Source: CAYGBW01 sp964348185
GTDB lineage: Bacteria; Desulfobacterota; BSN033; WVXP01
Length of the DNA stretch: 64,000 nucleotides
Direction of reading: 5' to 3'
Assembly: GCA_964348185.1 (NCBI GenBank)
Contig: CAYGBW010000093.1
Coordinates: 1 to 64,000, forward strand
Below, piece after piece: positions 8,193-16,880 of the stretch; within the stretch, counting starts at the first letter, position 1, and each line of letters opens with the position of its first letter. The notes under the pieces were generated by a model that had not been told where the DNA came from, searched no databases, and saw only the letters and a list, made by a program, of their open reading frames with translations. A program made the position numbers and the translations under genes.

Positions 8193-9077
8193 ATGGGCGA
8201 CGGATCGAGGGGTGTCAAAGGGGAGTTGGAAGAACGGGTTAGAATACTCTCAGAACTCAGGCCGAGCCATCGGAAGGTCTTGGAGTTTTATGGCGCAGTT
8301 TTTGAAGAACAGTTAAAAACGAAGGAAAAGTTTCATTTTGAAGGTCCCGTTACGAAAAGGAGAGCGACCTCTCAGAAAGGGGAAGAGATCCCTCCCCTAA
8401 GGGGAGAGGATATCCCCGTGGATCTCGGGGCCGCGAAAAGGCTCTTTCGTTCACTCTGTGGGATCGCAAAGAAACAGAATCCTACGCTTCGGCAAGGGGT
8501 TGAGAAGATCGAGAGGGCGTTGAGGAGCAGAAAAGTCGATCTGGACCGACTTCTGGGAGAGACGACACTCCCAGAAACGCCTTACGCACGCGAGGTCTCG
8601 TCTCTCCTGGGGCTGAGTCGTGATATTCTCGTCTTTCTGGCTCGGGCCAGTATCCAACCATTTCTGGAGAAGGTGGCCGCCTGTCTGGGCGAGAGGTCTG
8701 ATCGCCGAGAGTGGAACAGGGGGACCTGTCCCATCTGCGGTTCACCCCCCATCGTCTCAGAGCTTTCCGGGGAAGAGGGAAAAAGGATGTGGATCTGCTC
8801 TCTCTGCGCGCACAAATGGCAGGGTCCCCGGATGGCATGTCCCTTTTGCAACAATGAGGACCAAGAGGCCCATCGGTATCTGTTTGTGGAGGGGGACGAG
8901 ACGGTCCGCGTCGATACCTGTGAAGCCTGTAGAAAGTATATCAAGACCATCGATTCGAGAAAGATGGGGGGCAAGCCACACCCCCTCCTGGAGTACATGG
9001 GAACCCTCCATTTAGACGTCCTGGCTCAAGAGGAGGGATATCAGAGGGGTTCGGCTCCGTTTCTGGAAATCAGCTAG
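8193..9077 (+). CDS. fdhE: Formate dehydrogenase accessory protein FdhE
   Basis: A 294-residue FdhE-family protein, a rubredoxin-like factor needed to mature formate dehydrogenases in the cytoplasm before Tat export. The C-terminal half carries the diagnostic CxxC series: CPICGS, CSLCAHKW, CPFCNN and CEACRKYIKT. The N-terminal half is helical and variable, as in the family. The ATG at 8193 is chosen because the predicted transcript starts near 8164; an in-frame ATG at 8163 is the alternative. It has its own promoter after the fdhAB terminator and is followed after 22 bp by the UshA-like selenoprotein gene, so the two are probably co-transcribed. Confidence 0.92.
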   Translation: MGDGSRGVKGELEERVRILSELRPSHRKVLEFYGAVFEEQLKTKEKFHFEGPVTKRRATSQKGEEIPPLRGEDIPVDLGAAKRLFRSLCGIAKKQNPTLRQGVEKIERALRSRKVDLDRLLGETTLPETPYAREVSSLLGLSRDILVFLARASIQPFLEKVAACLGERSDRREWNRGTCPICGSPPIVSELSGEEGKRMWICSLCAHKWQGPRMACPFCNNEDQEAHRYLFVEGDETVRVDTCEACRKYIKTIDSRKMGGKPHPLLEYMGTLHLDVLAQEEGYQRGSAPFLEIS

Positions 9078-9099
9078 CAGGCATGGGAGGGATAAGCGT

Positions 9100-10251
9100 A
9101 TGAGACGGACAATACTCTTGATCGGTATGAGCTTTTTTCTGTGGGTGGCCCTTTCGCCTTCTGCCCTGGCTGGAGGCAAGCCGATTGATTTGACGGTTGT
9201 GTATAGCAACAACATCAATGGTAAGGTCCGTCCCTGTCCCACCTGAGGGAACAAGACAATCGGCGGCCTGGTCAGGCGCGCGACGATGATCAAGAGATGG
9301 AAGGAAGAGGGGAAGAACCTCCTGATTCTCGATGGGGGAGACCTCTTCTATCCCAAGGGTCTTAATCCGTCATCCCAGAACGAAAAGGCCGTGCTGAATC
9401 TCAAAGCCAAGGCCATTGTTGCCGCCTTCAATCAGATGGGCTGCAATGCGATCACGATCGGCGAGGATGACCTTCTCTGGGGAAAGGAAAACCTCCTGGA
9501 AATCATGAAAGACGCCGAGTTTCCTGCGGTCAGTGCCAACCTCATCGACGGCGCCTCAGGGGAGCCCCTTTTCCAACCCTATGTGATCGAGCAGATGGAA
9601 GGATTCAGCGTCGGTATTTTCGGACTCTTTCCCGAGGTCCGAGGAAGCAAGGAGGGTTCGTTCGCCGGGCTGACCGTTCTGGACCCTTTCAAAACCGCTC
9701 AGCAGGTCGTTTCAGAGGTTCAAAAGAAGGCCGATGTGGTCGTTCTTCTGAGCCACCTGGGTTATGCAAAGGACCTGGAGCTGGCAAAGAAGGTTGAGGG
9801 AATCCATGTCATCGTGGGAGGTCATTCGGGTGTCAACCTCTCCTACCCTCGGATCATCCGAAATACGGTGGTCCTTCAGGTTTCAAATAGAGGCCGCTAC
9901 CTGGGCAGGGTTGACCTCAGAATCGACGACCTTTCACGTCCCTTTGTCAATGTGGCCACAAGAGACATGCTTGAGAAGCGGCTCCAACGGATTGAAGCAG
10001 AACTAGAAATCCTCGACAGAACCGGTGGCCAGGACTCGGCCCAGAAAGAAAGGAAAAGGGAGACCCTGGGAAAACAGAAAGCAGAAGGCGAAAGAACCCT
10101 TGGATTGTATGAGGGGCACAACGAATTGGCCAACCAGATCGTCTCCCTGACCCAAGAGATTCCCCAAGACGCGAACTGCGAGGGGGTCCTGAAACCCTAT
10201 TTCCTTCAGATCTCCGAGCTTGAGAGAGCATCGCCTTCCGGGAGCGAGTAA
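9100..10251 (+). CDS. UshA-like selenoprotein (secreted, CxxU motif)
   Basis: A 383-residue protein only when the UGA at 9244-9246 (codon 49) is read as selenocysteine. It starts at an ATG behind GGGAGGG and has a clear signal peptide (residues 1-24, SALA before GG). The mature N-terminus reads VVYSNNINGKVRPCPTUGNK, giving a C46-P-T-U49 redox-type motif. The rest follows the 5'-nucleotidase/metallophosphatase fold: LILDGGDLFYP, GEDDLLWG in place of GNHE, LLSHLG and GGHSGV. The first metal motif (normally NDxHG) is NNING, so the phosphatase metal site is degraded. I recall such proteins being named UshA-like (seleno)proteins. A helical, charged segment covers about residues 290-340. The function is unknown; a periplasmic redox role is inference. 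Confidence 0.85.
9261..9282 (+). promoter_or_regulatory. Predicted SECIS element of the UshA-like gene
   Basis: GCCT (9266-9269) pairs with AGGC (9274-9277) around a GGTC loop (9270-9273). The loop starts 23 nt after the UGA, the same distance as in fdhA here, and as I recall it resembles the GGUC apical loop of the E. coli fdhF SECIS. A flanking GC-rich stem may extend it. Confidence 0.6.
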
Positions 10252-10316
10252 TCTCCCCGTTTACCAGAGGGGCCTCAAAAAAGGGCAGAATCGGGTATTC
10301 ACAAGGGTTTTCGACC

Positions 10317-12113
10317 GTGGGCTCAACGCTTGACCTCGTTCTCCTCCATCCCCCCAGCCTCTACGACTTCAGAAGGAGCCCTGTGATGCACGGCCCCATC
10401 AGCGACGTGGTGCCGTCAACCCCTATTTTTGAATTCTACCCCATCGGTTTTGTCAGCCTTTCAGAATACCTGGAAAGGCAGGGTTTCCGCGTTCGAATCG
10501 TGAACGTGGCTCTCAAGATGTTGAAGCGTCCGGGATTTGACGTGGAGAGGTTCATCGCCTCCCTAAATCCAAGGCTCTTTGGCCTCGACCTCCACTGGCT
10601 GGCGCATATTCAAGGAGCCCTGGCCTTGGCTGAAATTATCAAGCGGTTTCATCCCCAGACACCGGTCATTCTCGGGGGACTTTCTGCCACGTACTTCCAT
10701 GAGGAGATTCTGGGCCGATACCCACAGGTCGATTTTGTTGCTCGAGGGGACTCAACCGAAGAACCGCTCTGCCGGCTCCTGAAAGCCCTCAGAGAGGGAG
10801 GGGACTTGCGGGAGGTTCCGAATCTCTCCTGGAGAGGCACCCATGGGGAGATCCGCGTCAATCCTCTCTCCCACGTGCCGGAGAATCTCGACCATATTGC
10901 CATCGATTATCGTCACATCATGAAAAAGGTGGTCCGTTATCTGGACCCCTCCGGGTATGAGCCCTTTTTCAACTGGTATACCTATCCTGTAACAGCGGTT
11001 TTCACGTGCCGGGGATGCATCAACGATTGTCACACGTGCGGCGGATCGGCCGATACTTTCAAGGCGATGGCGTGTCGAAAACAGCCCGCCTATCGGTCGC
11101 CCCGTCTGCTGGCGGGAGACGTCTTTAACAGTATCGATCATCTCAATGCTCCTGTCATGATCATCGGGGACATCTTCCAACCGGGGCGGGACTACGGATT
11201 CGAATTCCTCTCTGCACTCAGACAGCGCACGATAAAGAACCACATCGCCTTTGAGTTCTTTAGACCCCCATCCCGAGAAAAACTCGAGAGAATTGCCGAG
11301 ACGGTTCCCAATTTCAACATCGAGATCTCGCCTGAGTCTCATGACGAAGACGTCCGGCGCCGTTTTGGAAGACAGTACGACAACCGGTCCCTGGAGGAGA
11401 TGATCGAGAACGCCTTGGACTTGGAATGCAAACGCATCGACCTGTTTTTCATGATCGGCCTTCCCGGCCAGACCTATCAATCCGTCATGGATACCGTGGA
11501 GTACTGCCGGGACCTTCTGGAACGATTTGGAAAGAATCGTCGGGTGATCCCATTTATCTCCCCCATGGCCCCCTTTCTCGATCCGGGAAGCACCGTCTTT
11601 GAGCATCCCGAAGCGTTCGGATACAGAATTCACTACAAAACAGCCGAAGAACACCGCCAGGCGCTAATGTCCCCAAGCTGGAAGTATATGTTGAATTACG
11701 AGACAGAGTGGATGAGCAGGGACGAGATCGCCTATGGTACCTACGAAGCAGCCCTCAGACTCAACCGTCTCAAAGCCCGGTACGGCCTCGCCGATCCGGA
11801 TACTGCGCGGGTGATTGAACAGAGGATCCAGGATGCCGTCCAACTGATGCATGAGATTGATCGGGTCGTGGAAAGGGTCGGGCCGGAAGACCAGGAGAAA
11901 GCGTTGGGCCAGTTGGGGGTCCGCTTCAGCCATCTCGACATGGCGACCATTTGCGGTAAGGATGAACTCCAGTGGCCTACCCACTTTTTTCGGATGAACT
12001 GGTTCAAGATCCTCAAGACCCTTCTCCTGCCAACCCATCCCAACGTGGCATTCCAGGAGAAATTCGATGGTGTACAAAGAACAACTCCTCAGCCAGATCC
12101 CCAAGGTCGATGA
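10317..12113 (+). CDS. B12-binding domain/radical SAM protein
   Basis: A 598-residue protein starting with GTG. The N-terminal half (about 1-200) is a Rossmann-like B12-binding domain (FPHPSL-type start LLHPPSLYDF, VILGGLSATYF), although the classical DxHxxG cobalamin ligand is absent (DLHWLA instead). The radical SAM core carries CX3CX2C at C234, C238 and C241, preceded by an extra C231. A GLPGQT motif and a SPMAPFLDPGS stretch follow, as in several B12-radical SAM families (TIGR04190-like by appearance). The substrate is unknown. Its 3' end overlaps selA by 47 bp, so the two are tightly coupled, and it lies just after the UshA-like selenoprotein. Confidence 0.85.
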   Translation: MGSTLDLVLLHPPSLYDFRRSPVMHGPISDVVPSTPIFEFYPIGFVSLSEYLERQGFRVRIVNVALKMLKRPGFDVERFIASLNPRLFGLDLHWLAHIQGALALAEIIKRFHPQTPVILGGLSATYFHEEILGRYPQVDFVARGDSTEEPLCRLLKALREGGDLREVPNLSWRGTHGEIRVNPLSHVPENLDHIAIDYRHIMKKVVRYLDPSGYEPFFNWYTYPVTAVFTCRGCINDCHTCGGSADTFKAMACRKQPAYRSPRLLAGDVFNSIDHLNAPVMIIGDIFQPGRDYGFEFLSALRQRTIKNHIAFEFFRPPSREKLERIAETVPNFNIEISPESHDEDVRRRFGRQYDNRSLEEMIENALDLECKRIDLFFMIGLPGQTYQSVMDTVEYCRDLLERFGKNRRVIPFISPMAPFLDPGSTVFEHPEAFGYRIHYKTAEEHRQALMSPSWKYMLNYETEWMSRDEIAYGTYEAALRLNRLKARYGLADPDTARVIEQRIQDAVQLMHEIDRVVERVGPEDQEKALGQLGVRFSHLDMATICGKDELQWPTHFFRMNWFKILKTLLLPTHPNVAFQEKFDGVQRTTPQPDPQGR

Positions 12114-13488
12114 CATATTGAGAGATCCGGGTGTTTCTCAATGGATCGATACGTACTCTCGAAACGTCGTCGTAGCGGCCATTCGTGCGGGTCTGGAACG
12201 TCTCCGAGGGGATCTTCTCGCTTTCCCCGAGGACAGAGTCCTGGATCGGGCGATGTTTTCCATGGAAGCGCTGATGCCGTATTTCAGAGAGGCTATCGAC
12301 CGGCAGGTCACGTGTCGCCTCAGGCGGGTCATCAATGCAACGGGGGTGGTCATTCATACCAACCTGGGACGGTCTCTCCTGCACGGTAGCGCAATCAACC
12401 AAATGGAAGAGGTCTCCCGCCATTTTTCCAACCTGGAATACGATCTGGAACAGGGACAGCGAGGATCTCGCTATGTCCATGTGGAGGAGATCCTTTGCAC
12501 CCTGACCGGGGCTGAGGCGGCCCTTGTTGTAAACAACAATGCGGCTGCGGTCCTTTTGGTGCTTAACACCCTGGCAGAGGGCAGGGAGGTGATCGTCTCT
12601 CGTGGCCAACTCGTAGAGATCGGAGGGGCTTTCAGAATCCCCGACGTGATGCGCCGCAGTGGCGCCCGGTTGGTGGAGGTGGGAACCACGAACCGAACCC
12701 ACCTCCAAGACTACGATCGGGCAATTGGCGAAGAGACGGCTCTGCTGCTGAGGGTTCATACGAGCAATTTCAAGATTGTCGGGTTCACTGCTGAGGTGGC
12801 CCCCAACGAGCTGGTCGATCTCGGAAGGAGCCGGAACATTCCGGTCATGGAAGATCTGGGGAGCGGTTGTCTTGTTGACCTCACCCCATATGGGTTCAGA
12901 GAGGAACCCCTGGTTCAGGAGTCGATCAAGGTGGGCCTTGATGTGGTGACTTTCAGCGGTGACAAACTCCTCGGTGGGCCTCAGGCCGGGATTATTCTGG
13001 GGAGGGGGGAGGTCATCAGCCGTGTCCGAGCCAATCCGCTCAACCGCGCCCTTCGGATCGATAAGCTCACCCTTGCCGCTCTGGAGTCGACCCTGCGACT
13101 CTATCTGGATGAAAGCCGGGCGCTCCAGGAGATTCCGACCCTCGCCATGATAACGACCTCCCGGAGGAAACTGATCCCGAAGGCGCGGCGTCTCCTCAGA
13201 CAGATCCGGTCACAAGCCGGCGAGAGCCTTGAGGCTGTGATTCGGGAGGATCGTTCCCAGGTCGGAGGTGGCGCCTACCCTCTCCAGGAACTCCCCACCG
13301 AGGTGATCTCTATTCGGGCGAAGACCCTCTCACCAAACCAATTGGAAGAAAGGCTCAGAAGACATCGTCCACCCGTCATTGCCCGGATCCACAGAGATGA
13401 ACTCCTCCTTGACCTCAGGACCATTCAGGATCGCGACCATTCTCTCATTGCTCAGGCCGTGGCTCGGGCTGTGAACCAAGCGGGGTGA
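12067..13488 (+). CDS. selA: L-seryl-tRNA(Sec) selenium transferase
   Basis: A 473-residue PLP-dependent enzyme that converts Ser-tRNA(Sec) to Sec-tRNA(Sec) with selenophosphate. Family motifs are unmistakable: RRVINATGVVIHTNLGRS (about 86-103), ALVVNNNAAAV, the GQLVEIGGAFRIPDVM stretch, EVGTTNRTH, and the PLP lysine K300 in FSGDKLLGGPQAG. The start follows AGGAGA by about 6 nt and lies inside the 3' end of the B12-radical SAM gene. Two UGA-containing genes lie upstream on the same strand, giving it local clients. selB, selD and the Sec tRNA are not in this window. Confidence 0.97.
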   Translation: MVYKEQLLSQIPKVDDILRDPGVSQWIDTYSRNVVVAAIRAGLERLRGDLLAFPEDRVLDRAMFSMEALMPYFREAIDRQVTCRLRRVINATGVVIHTNLGRSLLHGSAINQMEEVSRHFSNLEYDLEQGQRGSRYVHVEEILCTLTGAEAALVVNNNAAAVLLVLNTLAEGREVIVSRGQLVEIGGAFRIPDVMRRSGARLVEVGTTNRTHLQDYDRAIGEETALLLRVHTSNFKIVGFTAEVAPNELVDLGRSRNIPVMEDLGSGCLVDLTPYGFREEPLVQESIKVGLDVVTFSGDKLLGGPQAGIILGRGEVISRVRANPLNRALRIDKLTLAALESTLRLYLDESRALQEIPTLAMITTSRRKLIPKARRLLRQIRSQAGESLEAVIREDRSQVGGGAYPLQELPTEVISIRAKTLSPNQLEERLRRHRPPVIARIHRDELLLDLRTIQDRDHSLIAQAVARAVNQAG

Positions 13489-13496
13489 CAGAGCCG

Positions 13497-14456
13497 ATGG
13501 AAAGAGCCTTTGCTTTCCTCGTTTCCAAGGGAGATGAAGGCAAACGATTCGACCGTTTTCTTCAACAACAGAACCTATCCCTTTCACGATCACAGATAAA
13601 GCGGTTGATTGATGGGGGCCAGTTCCTCGTCAATGGTCGACAAGCAAAGACTGCGGCCAAGCTCAAACCCGGAGATCGGGTCAGCGGTTCGGTGCCAGCT
13701 CCCCTCCCTCTAGAGGTGAACAGGGAGGACATCCCCCTCGATGTTCTCTATGAAGATCCCCACATCATTGTGGTCAACAAGGCACCCGGAATGGTGGTCC
13801 ATCCCGCTCCTGGCTTTTTTTCAGGAACCCTGGTCAACGCCCTTCTGTTTCACTGCAAGGATCTGTCGGGCATCAATGGTGTCCTCCGTCCAGGAATCGT
13901 TCACCGTTTGGATCGGTACACGTCCGGCGTGATCGTTGCCGCAAAAAACGACCTGGCCCATGATTCACTGGTCAGGCAGTTCAAGAGTCGCACTGTGGAG
14001 AAACGCTACGTGGCCGTGGTCTGCGGTCACTTTATGGACCCGGCAGGTATCGTCACGGCCCCCTTGGGAAGGCACCCCAAGAATCGCCTGTTGGTTTCCG
14101 TACACACGCGAAGTCCCAGACAAGCCATCACCCGGTGGAGGGTCCTCGAGGCCTGGAGACACTTTACACTCCTCGAGATCTTCCCTAAAACGGGGCGGAC
14201 CCATCAGATCCGGGTCCATCTCTCTTCCATCGGTCACCCGATCCTGGGTGACCCGGTCTACAGCCGGAGAAAACATCTGAGGCCTATCGAGAACACGGCA
14301 TTGAGCCGTCGGGCTGGGGAGTTTCCGAGACAGGCCCTCCACGCCACGGATCTCAGGTTTTTTCACCCCCACACCGGCGAGCCTGTTGCGTTCCATGCCC
14401 CGCTGGCGCATGACTTGGAAGCAATCATTGAGTTTTTGAGGAGTAAGGATCGGTGA
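13497..14456 (+). CDS. RluD-type 23S rRNA pseudouridine synthase
   Basis: A 319-residue pseudouridine synthase of the RluA/RluC/RluD family that modifies rRNA or tRNA uridines. It has an N-terminal S4 RNA-binding domain (about 10-70, RFDRFLQQQNL...VNGRQAKTAAKL), then the catalytic domain with PGMVVHPAPG, the HRLDRYTSG motif that carries the nucleophilic Asp, and GRTHQIRVHL near the end. The motif reads RYTSG where KDTSG is usual; the Asp is intact. The ATG at 13497 has GGGGTG upstream; a GTG at 13485 overlapping the selA stop is the alternative. Its stop overlaps the pgeF start. Confidence 0.93.
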   Translation: MERAFAFLVSKGDEGKRFDRFLQQQNLSLSRSQIKRLIDGGQFLVNGRQAKTAAKLKPGDRVSGSVPAPLPLEVNREDIPLDVLYEDPHIIVVNKAPGMVVHPAPGFFSGTLVNALLFHCKDLSGINGVLRPGIVHRLDRYTSGVIVAAKNDLAHDSLVRQFKSRTVEKRYVAVVCGHFMDPAGIVTAPLGRHPKNRLLVSVHTRSPRQAITRWRVLEAWRHFTLLEIFPKTGRTHQIRVHLSSIGHPILGDPVYSRRKHLRPIENTALSRRAGEFPRQALHATDLRFFHPHTGEPVAFHAPLAHDLEAIIEFLRSKDR

Positions 14457-15265
14457 TGGAAAAGCTCGGCGTTTCCTCCCTTCAGACAAAAGGCGGTCTG
14501 GGATTCTACCGGGCTCCCCACTTGGAGGCGACTGGCCGGCTCATCCACGCCTTTTCTACCCGACAGGGTGGGGTCAGTCCTCCTCCCTTTGAGTCGCTGA
14601 ACCTGGGCTTTGACACAGGAGACAAGGCGATCCATATCCGAAAGAACAGGGAGATTCTCACCGACGCCTTTGGACTCTCTCCTTCGGTCCTTCTCACGGT
14701 CAATCAGGTACACGAGGATGGTATCCTCGTGGTTGACTCGGCATGGCCACAGGACTATTCCGGAGCATCCTGTGATGCCATCATCTCCGATAGACCTGGC
14801 CTTGCCATCGGCGTGTTGACCGCTGACTGCGTTCCTGTCCTCCTTTTTGACCCGGACCATCTGACCGTTGCCGTGATTCATGCGGGTTGGAAGGGAACAT
14901 CCCTTGATCTTCCGGGGAACACCGTGGCAACGATGGTCGACCGATTCAACACCCGGCCCGAAAATCTCATGGCCGTGGTGGGTCCATCGATCGGACCCTG
15001 TTGCTATGAGATCGATGAGCCCGTGTACTCGGTCTTTTCTCGTCGCCATGACAGCCGGTCGAAATGGACAAAGGGGGTTTCCCCCAGCTCCTGGATGCTG
15101 AACCTCCCCCAGGGGAACGTGGATCTCCTCGTCGAGTCGGGGGTTCGGCGAGAAAACGTCGTCCTCATCGACATCTGCACCCGTTGTCGAAGGGACCTCT
15201 TTTATTCCCACCGAGGAGACAGGGGAACCACAGGTCGACAGATCTCCTTTATCATGCTGAAATAG
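14456..15265 (+). CDS. pgeF: Peptidoglycan editing factor / purine nucleosidase-like laccase-domain protein
   Basis: A 269-residue YfiH/PgeF family protein. E. coli PgeF removes L-Ser wrongly built into peptidoglycan precursors, and homologues act as purine nucleoside enzymes. Visible motifs are AFSTRQGGVSP near the N-terminus, NQVHEDGI, LTADCVPVLLFDP, VAVIHAGWKGT (His metal ligand), GPSIGPCCYEID, and a C-terminal CTRC...FYSHRGD. The ATG overlaps the stop of the pseudouridine synthase gene as TGATG, so the two are translationally coupled. It is the last gene of the co-directional block that begins at fdhE. Confidence 0.93.
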   Translation: MEKLGVSSLQTKGGLGFYRAPHLEATGRLIHAFSTRQGGVSPPPFESLNLGFDTGDKAIHIRKNREILTDAFGLSPSVLLTVNQVHEDGILVVDSAWPQDYSGASCDAIISDRPGLAIGVLTADCVPVLLFDPDHLTVAVIHAGWKGTSLDLPGNTVATMVDRFNTRPENLMAVVGPSIGPCCYEIDEPVYSVFSRRHDSRSKWTKGVSPSSWMLNLPQGNVDLLVESGVRRENVVLIDICTRCRRDLFYSHRGDRGTTGRQISFIMLK

Positions 15266-15467
15266 AATGGTGTCGTTGAGCCACTGTCAGTGATTTTCCA
15301 GGGGATCGGGAGGCCATATAGCCAGCCGCTTGTCGTTTCCCCGGATGCTTCCAACGGCAAAGATCGGTCTCTTTCCACCGAACCCTTCTCAACCGATTGG
15401 AGCCGAGATTGATGGGATAGTTTCTTAGAACAAGACCTCTTTGCATTTTGCAAAGAAGTTAAAAATA

Positions 15468-15597
15468 CGAAATCCGAATTTCGAATCTCGAAACAATTCC
15501 AAAATTCGAAATTATCAATGACCGAAACAGGTGGTATCGGAATCGTTTCCAATTTTGGATTCTGGTCATTCGATTTTGTTTCGGGTTTCGGATTTCG
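15468..15597. repeat. AT-rich imperfect inverted repeat
   Basis: Within a gene-free stretch of about 400 bp (15266-15661), CGAAATCCGAA and CGAAAC on the left (15468-15494) recur in inverted order on the right (15578-15597), and an inner AATTCCAAAATT-type stretch is also mirrored. The base composition is far more AT-rich than the flanking genes. The rest of the stretch holds only a small TCTTTGC-ATTTT-GCAAAGA hairpin near 15438-15457. Confidence 0.6.
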
Positions 15598-15661
15598 ATA
15601 TTCCGATTTGGTTGCGGCCAAAGGACGCCTTAGGATATTTGGCAGAAATGCGAATTCCCGC

Positions 15662-16876
15662 CTAATTCTGGGGAACTGAGGGTTTCATCAGGGAGGTGGT
15701 CTCGGCCTGGTGGAAGCCAAAGACCTTCTTCGCCATGAAATGACCGAATTCATAGGCCAGATACAGGGGCGTTCCCCTCCGATCGAGAGTCTGGGGGAAT
15801 TCCTTCCAGAAATCGATGGGCTCTTCGATGGGATACCGATCCGCGACCTCGTGACGGAAAACCTCCCACTCGCCCGGATCTGGACGGATCATGGAGATTC
15901 GGATCGACTCACAGCACCGTTGGTACTCATAAAAGTCGCCCAGGACCTCACTGAAGATCTCTTCAATGGCGGCCTTTTTGCGAGGCCACAGGGTTTCGAG
16001 AGATTCGTGAATCTGGAGAAGCGCGTTGCGCAACAGGAAATTCTCCACGCCCTTTTTGTCTATTTCTGTCGAGAGAATCTGTTCGACTCGCAGGCCGATA
16101 TCGACCAGGCCTTCGAACTCCCGGGAAGTCGATTCCGTCTCCAGAGGGGCTGAGAGAATCACGACGACTTCCGATAGGGGAATCCCTCGGGTCTCAGCCA
16201 CTTCGATGGCATCTAGGATCGGGGTCACCCGGCCCACCCCTCCGTCGATCCACTGGGTTGACCGATCATAGGGGAATCTTCCCGGACTGAATGCGATGGG
16301 AATGGCGGTGCTGGCGAGGATGATTTCGGTAGCGTAAGGGGCGAGGGCGTCGTCACTGGGGTCTAGAGCATAGTATTTTCCCGTTTGAAGAGACACGACC
16401 CCTATTCGAAGGTGAGTCCCCGTTTGCCCGAGGTTCTTCCGAAGATCCCTGGCATTCTCATCAATCGCCTCTCGAAGCCGTGTATTGTCCTGAACCCCAC
16501 TTATTTCTCCTAGCTGACGATACAGAATACCCCCAGGAAGAACCGCACTGATCACCTTTTCAGCCAGGGTGAAACGTTCCTGAATGATCTCAAGACCGGT
16601 TTCGGCCTGCCGGATCCAGATATCTTTCAACTTCTCAAAATAATCCAGCCCCTGAGCCACCATCATGGCATTGAGCGCTCCAGAGGAGACGCCACAGATG
16701 ATCCTGAAATGGTCCTGCCTTTCCTTGAGAAGATACTCGAGAGCCCCGAACTGAAAGATCCCCTTGGTCCCCCCGCCTGACAGAACAAGGGCCTTTTCTC
16801 CGATGGGCAAGGCAGGAACGGATTTCTTGGGAAGAAGGCTGGAAAAGATGCGAGCCCACAGGGACCCTCGTCCCAT
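15662..16876 (-). CDS. Patatin-like phospholipase family protein
   Basis: A 404-residue cytoplasmic patatin-like acyl hydrolase. The oxyanion loop SGGGTKGIFQFGAL (about 33-46) and the nucleophile elbow GVSSG are near the N-terminus. The catalytic Asp lies in WIDGGVGRVTPI, completing the Ser-Asp dyad of the family. No signal peptide is visible. The C-terminal 150 residues are helical and unassigned. It starts 4 bp after the M42 peptidase stop, so the two form one operon. The substrate cannot be read from the sequence; this group acts on phospholipids or lysophospholipids. Confidence 0.92.
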   Translation of the reverse strand: MGRGSLWARIFSSLLPKKSVPALPIGEKALVLSGGGTKGIFQFGALEYLLKERQDHFRIICGVSSGALNAMMVAQGLDYFEKLKDIWIRQAETGLEIIQERFTLAEKVISAVLPGGILYRQLGEISGVQDNTRLREAIDENARDLRKNLGQTGTHLRIGVVSLQTGKYYALDPSDDALAPYATEIILASTAIPIAFSPGRFPYDRSTQWIDGGVGRVTPILDAIEVAETRGIPLSEVVVILSAPLETESTSREFEGLVDIGLRVEQILSTEIDKKGVENFLLRNALLQIHESLETLWPRKKAAIEEIFSEVLGDFYEYQRCCESIRISMIRPDPGEWEVFRHEVADRYPIEEPIDFWKEFPQTLDRRGTPLYLAYEFGHFMAKKVFGFHQAETTSLMKPSVPQN

Positions 16877-16880
16877 CAGA

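Noticed and set aside
12000..15300. Sec tRNA gene (selC) near selA
   Set aside because: I looked for a long-acceptor tRNA with a TTCGA loop in the intergenic stretches around selA and found none.
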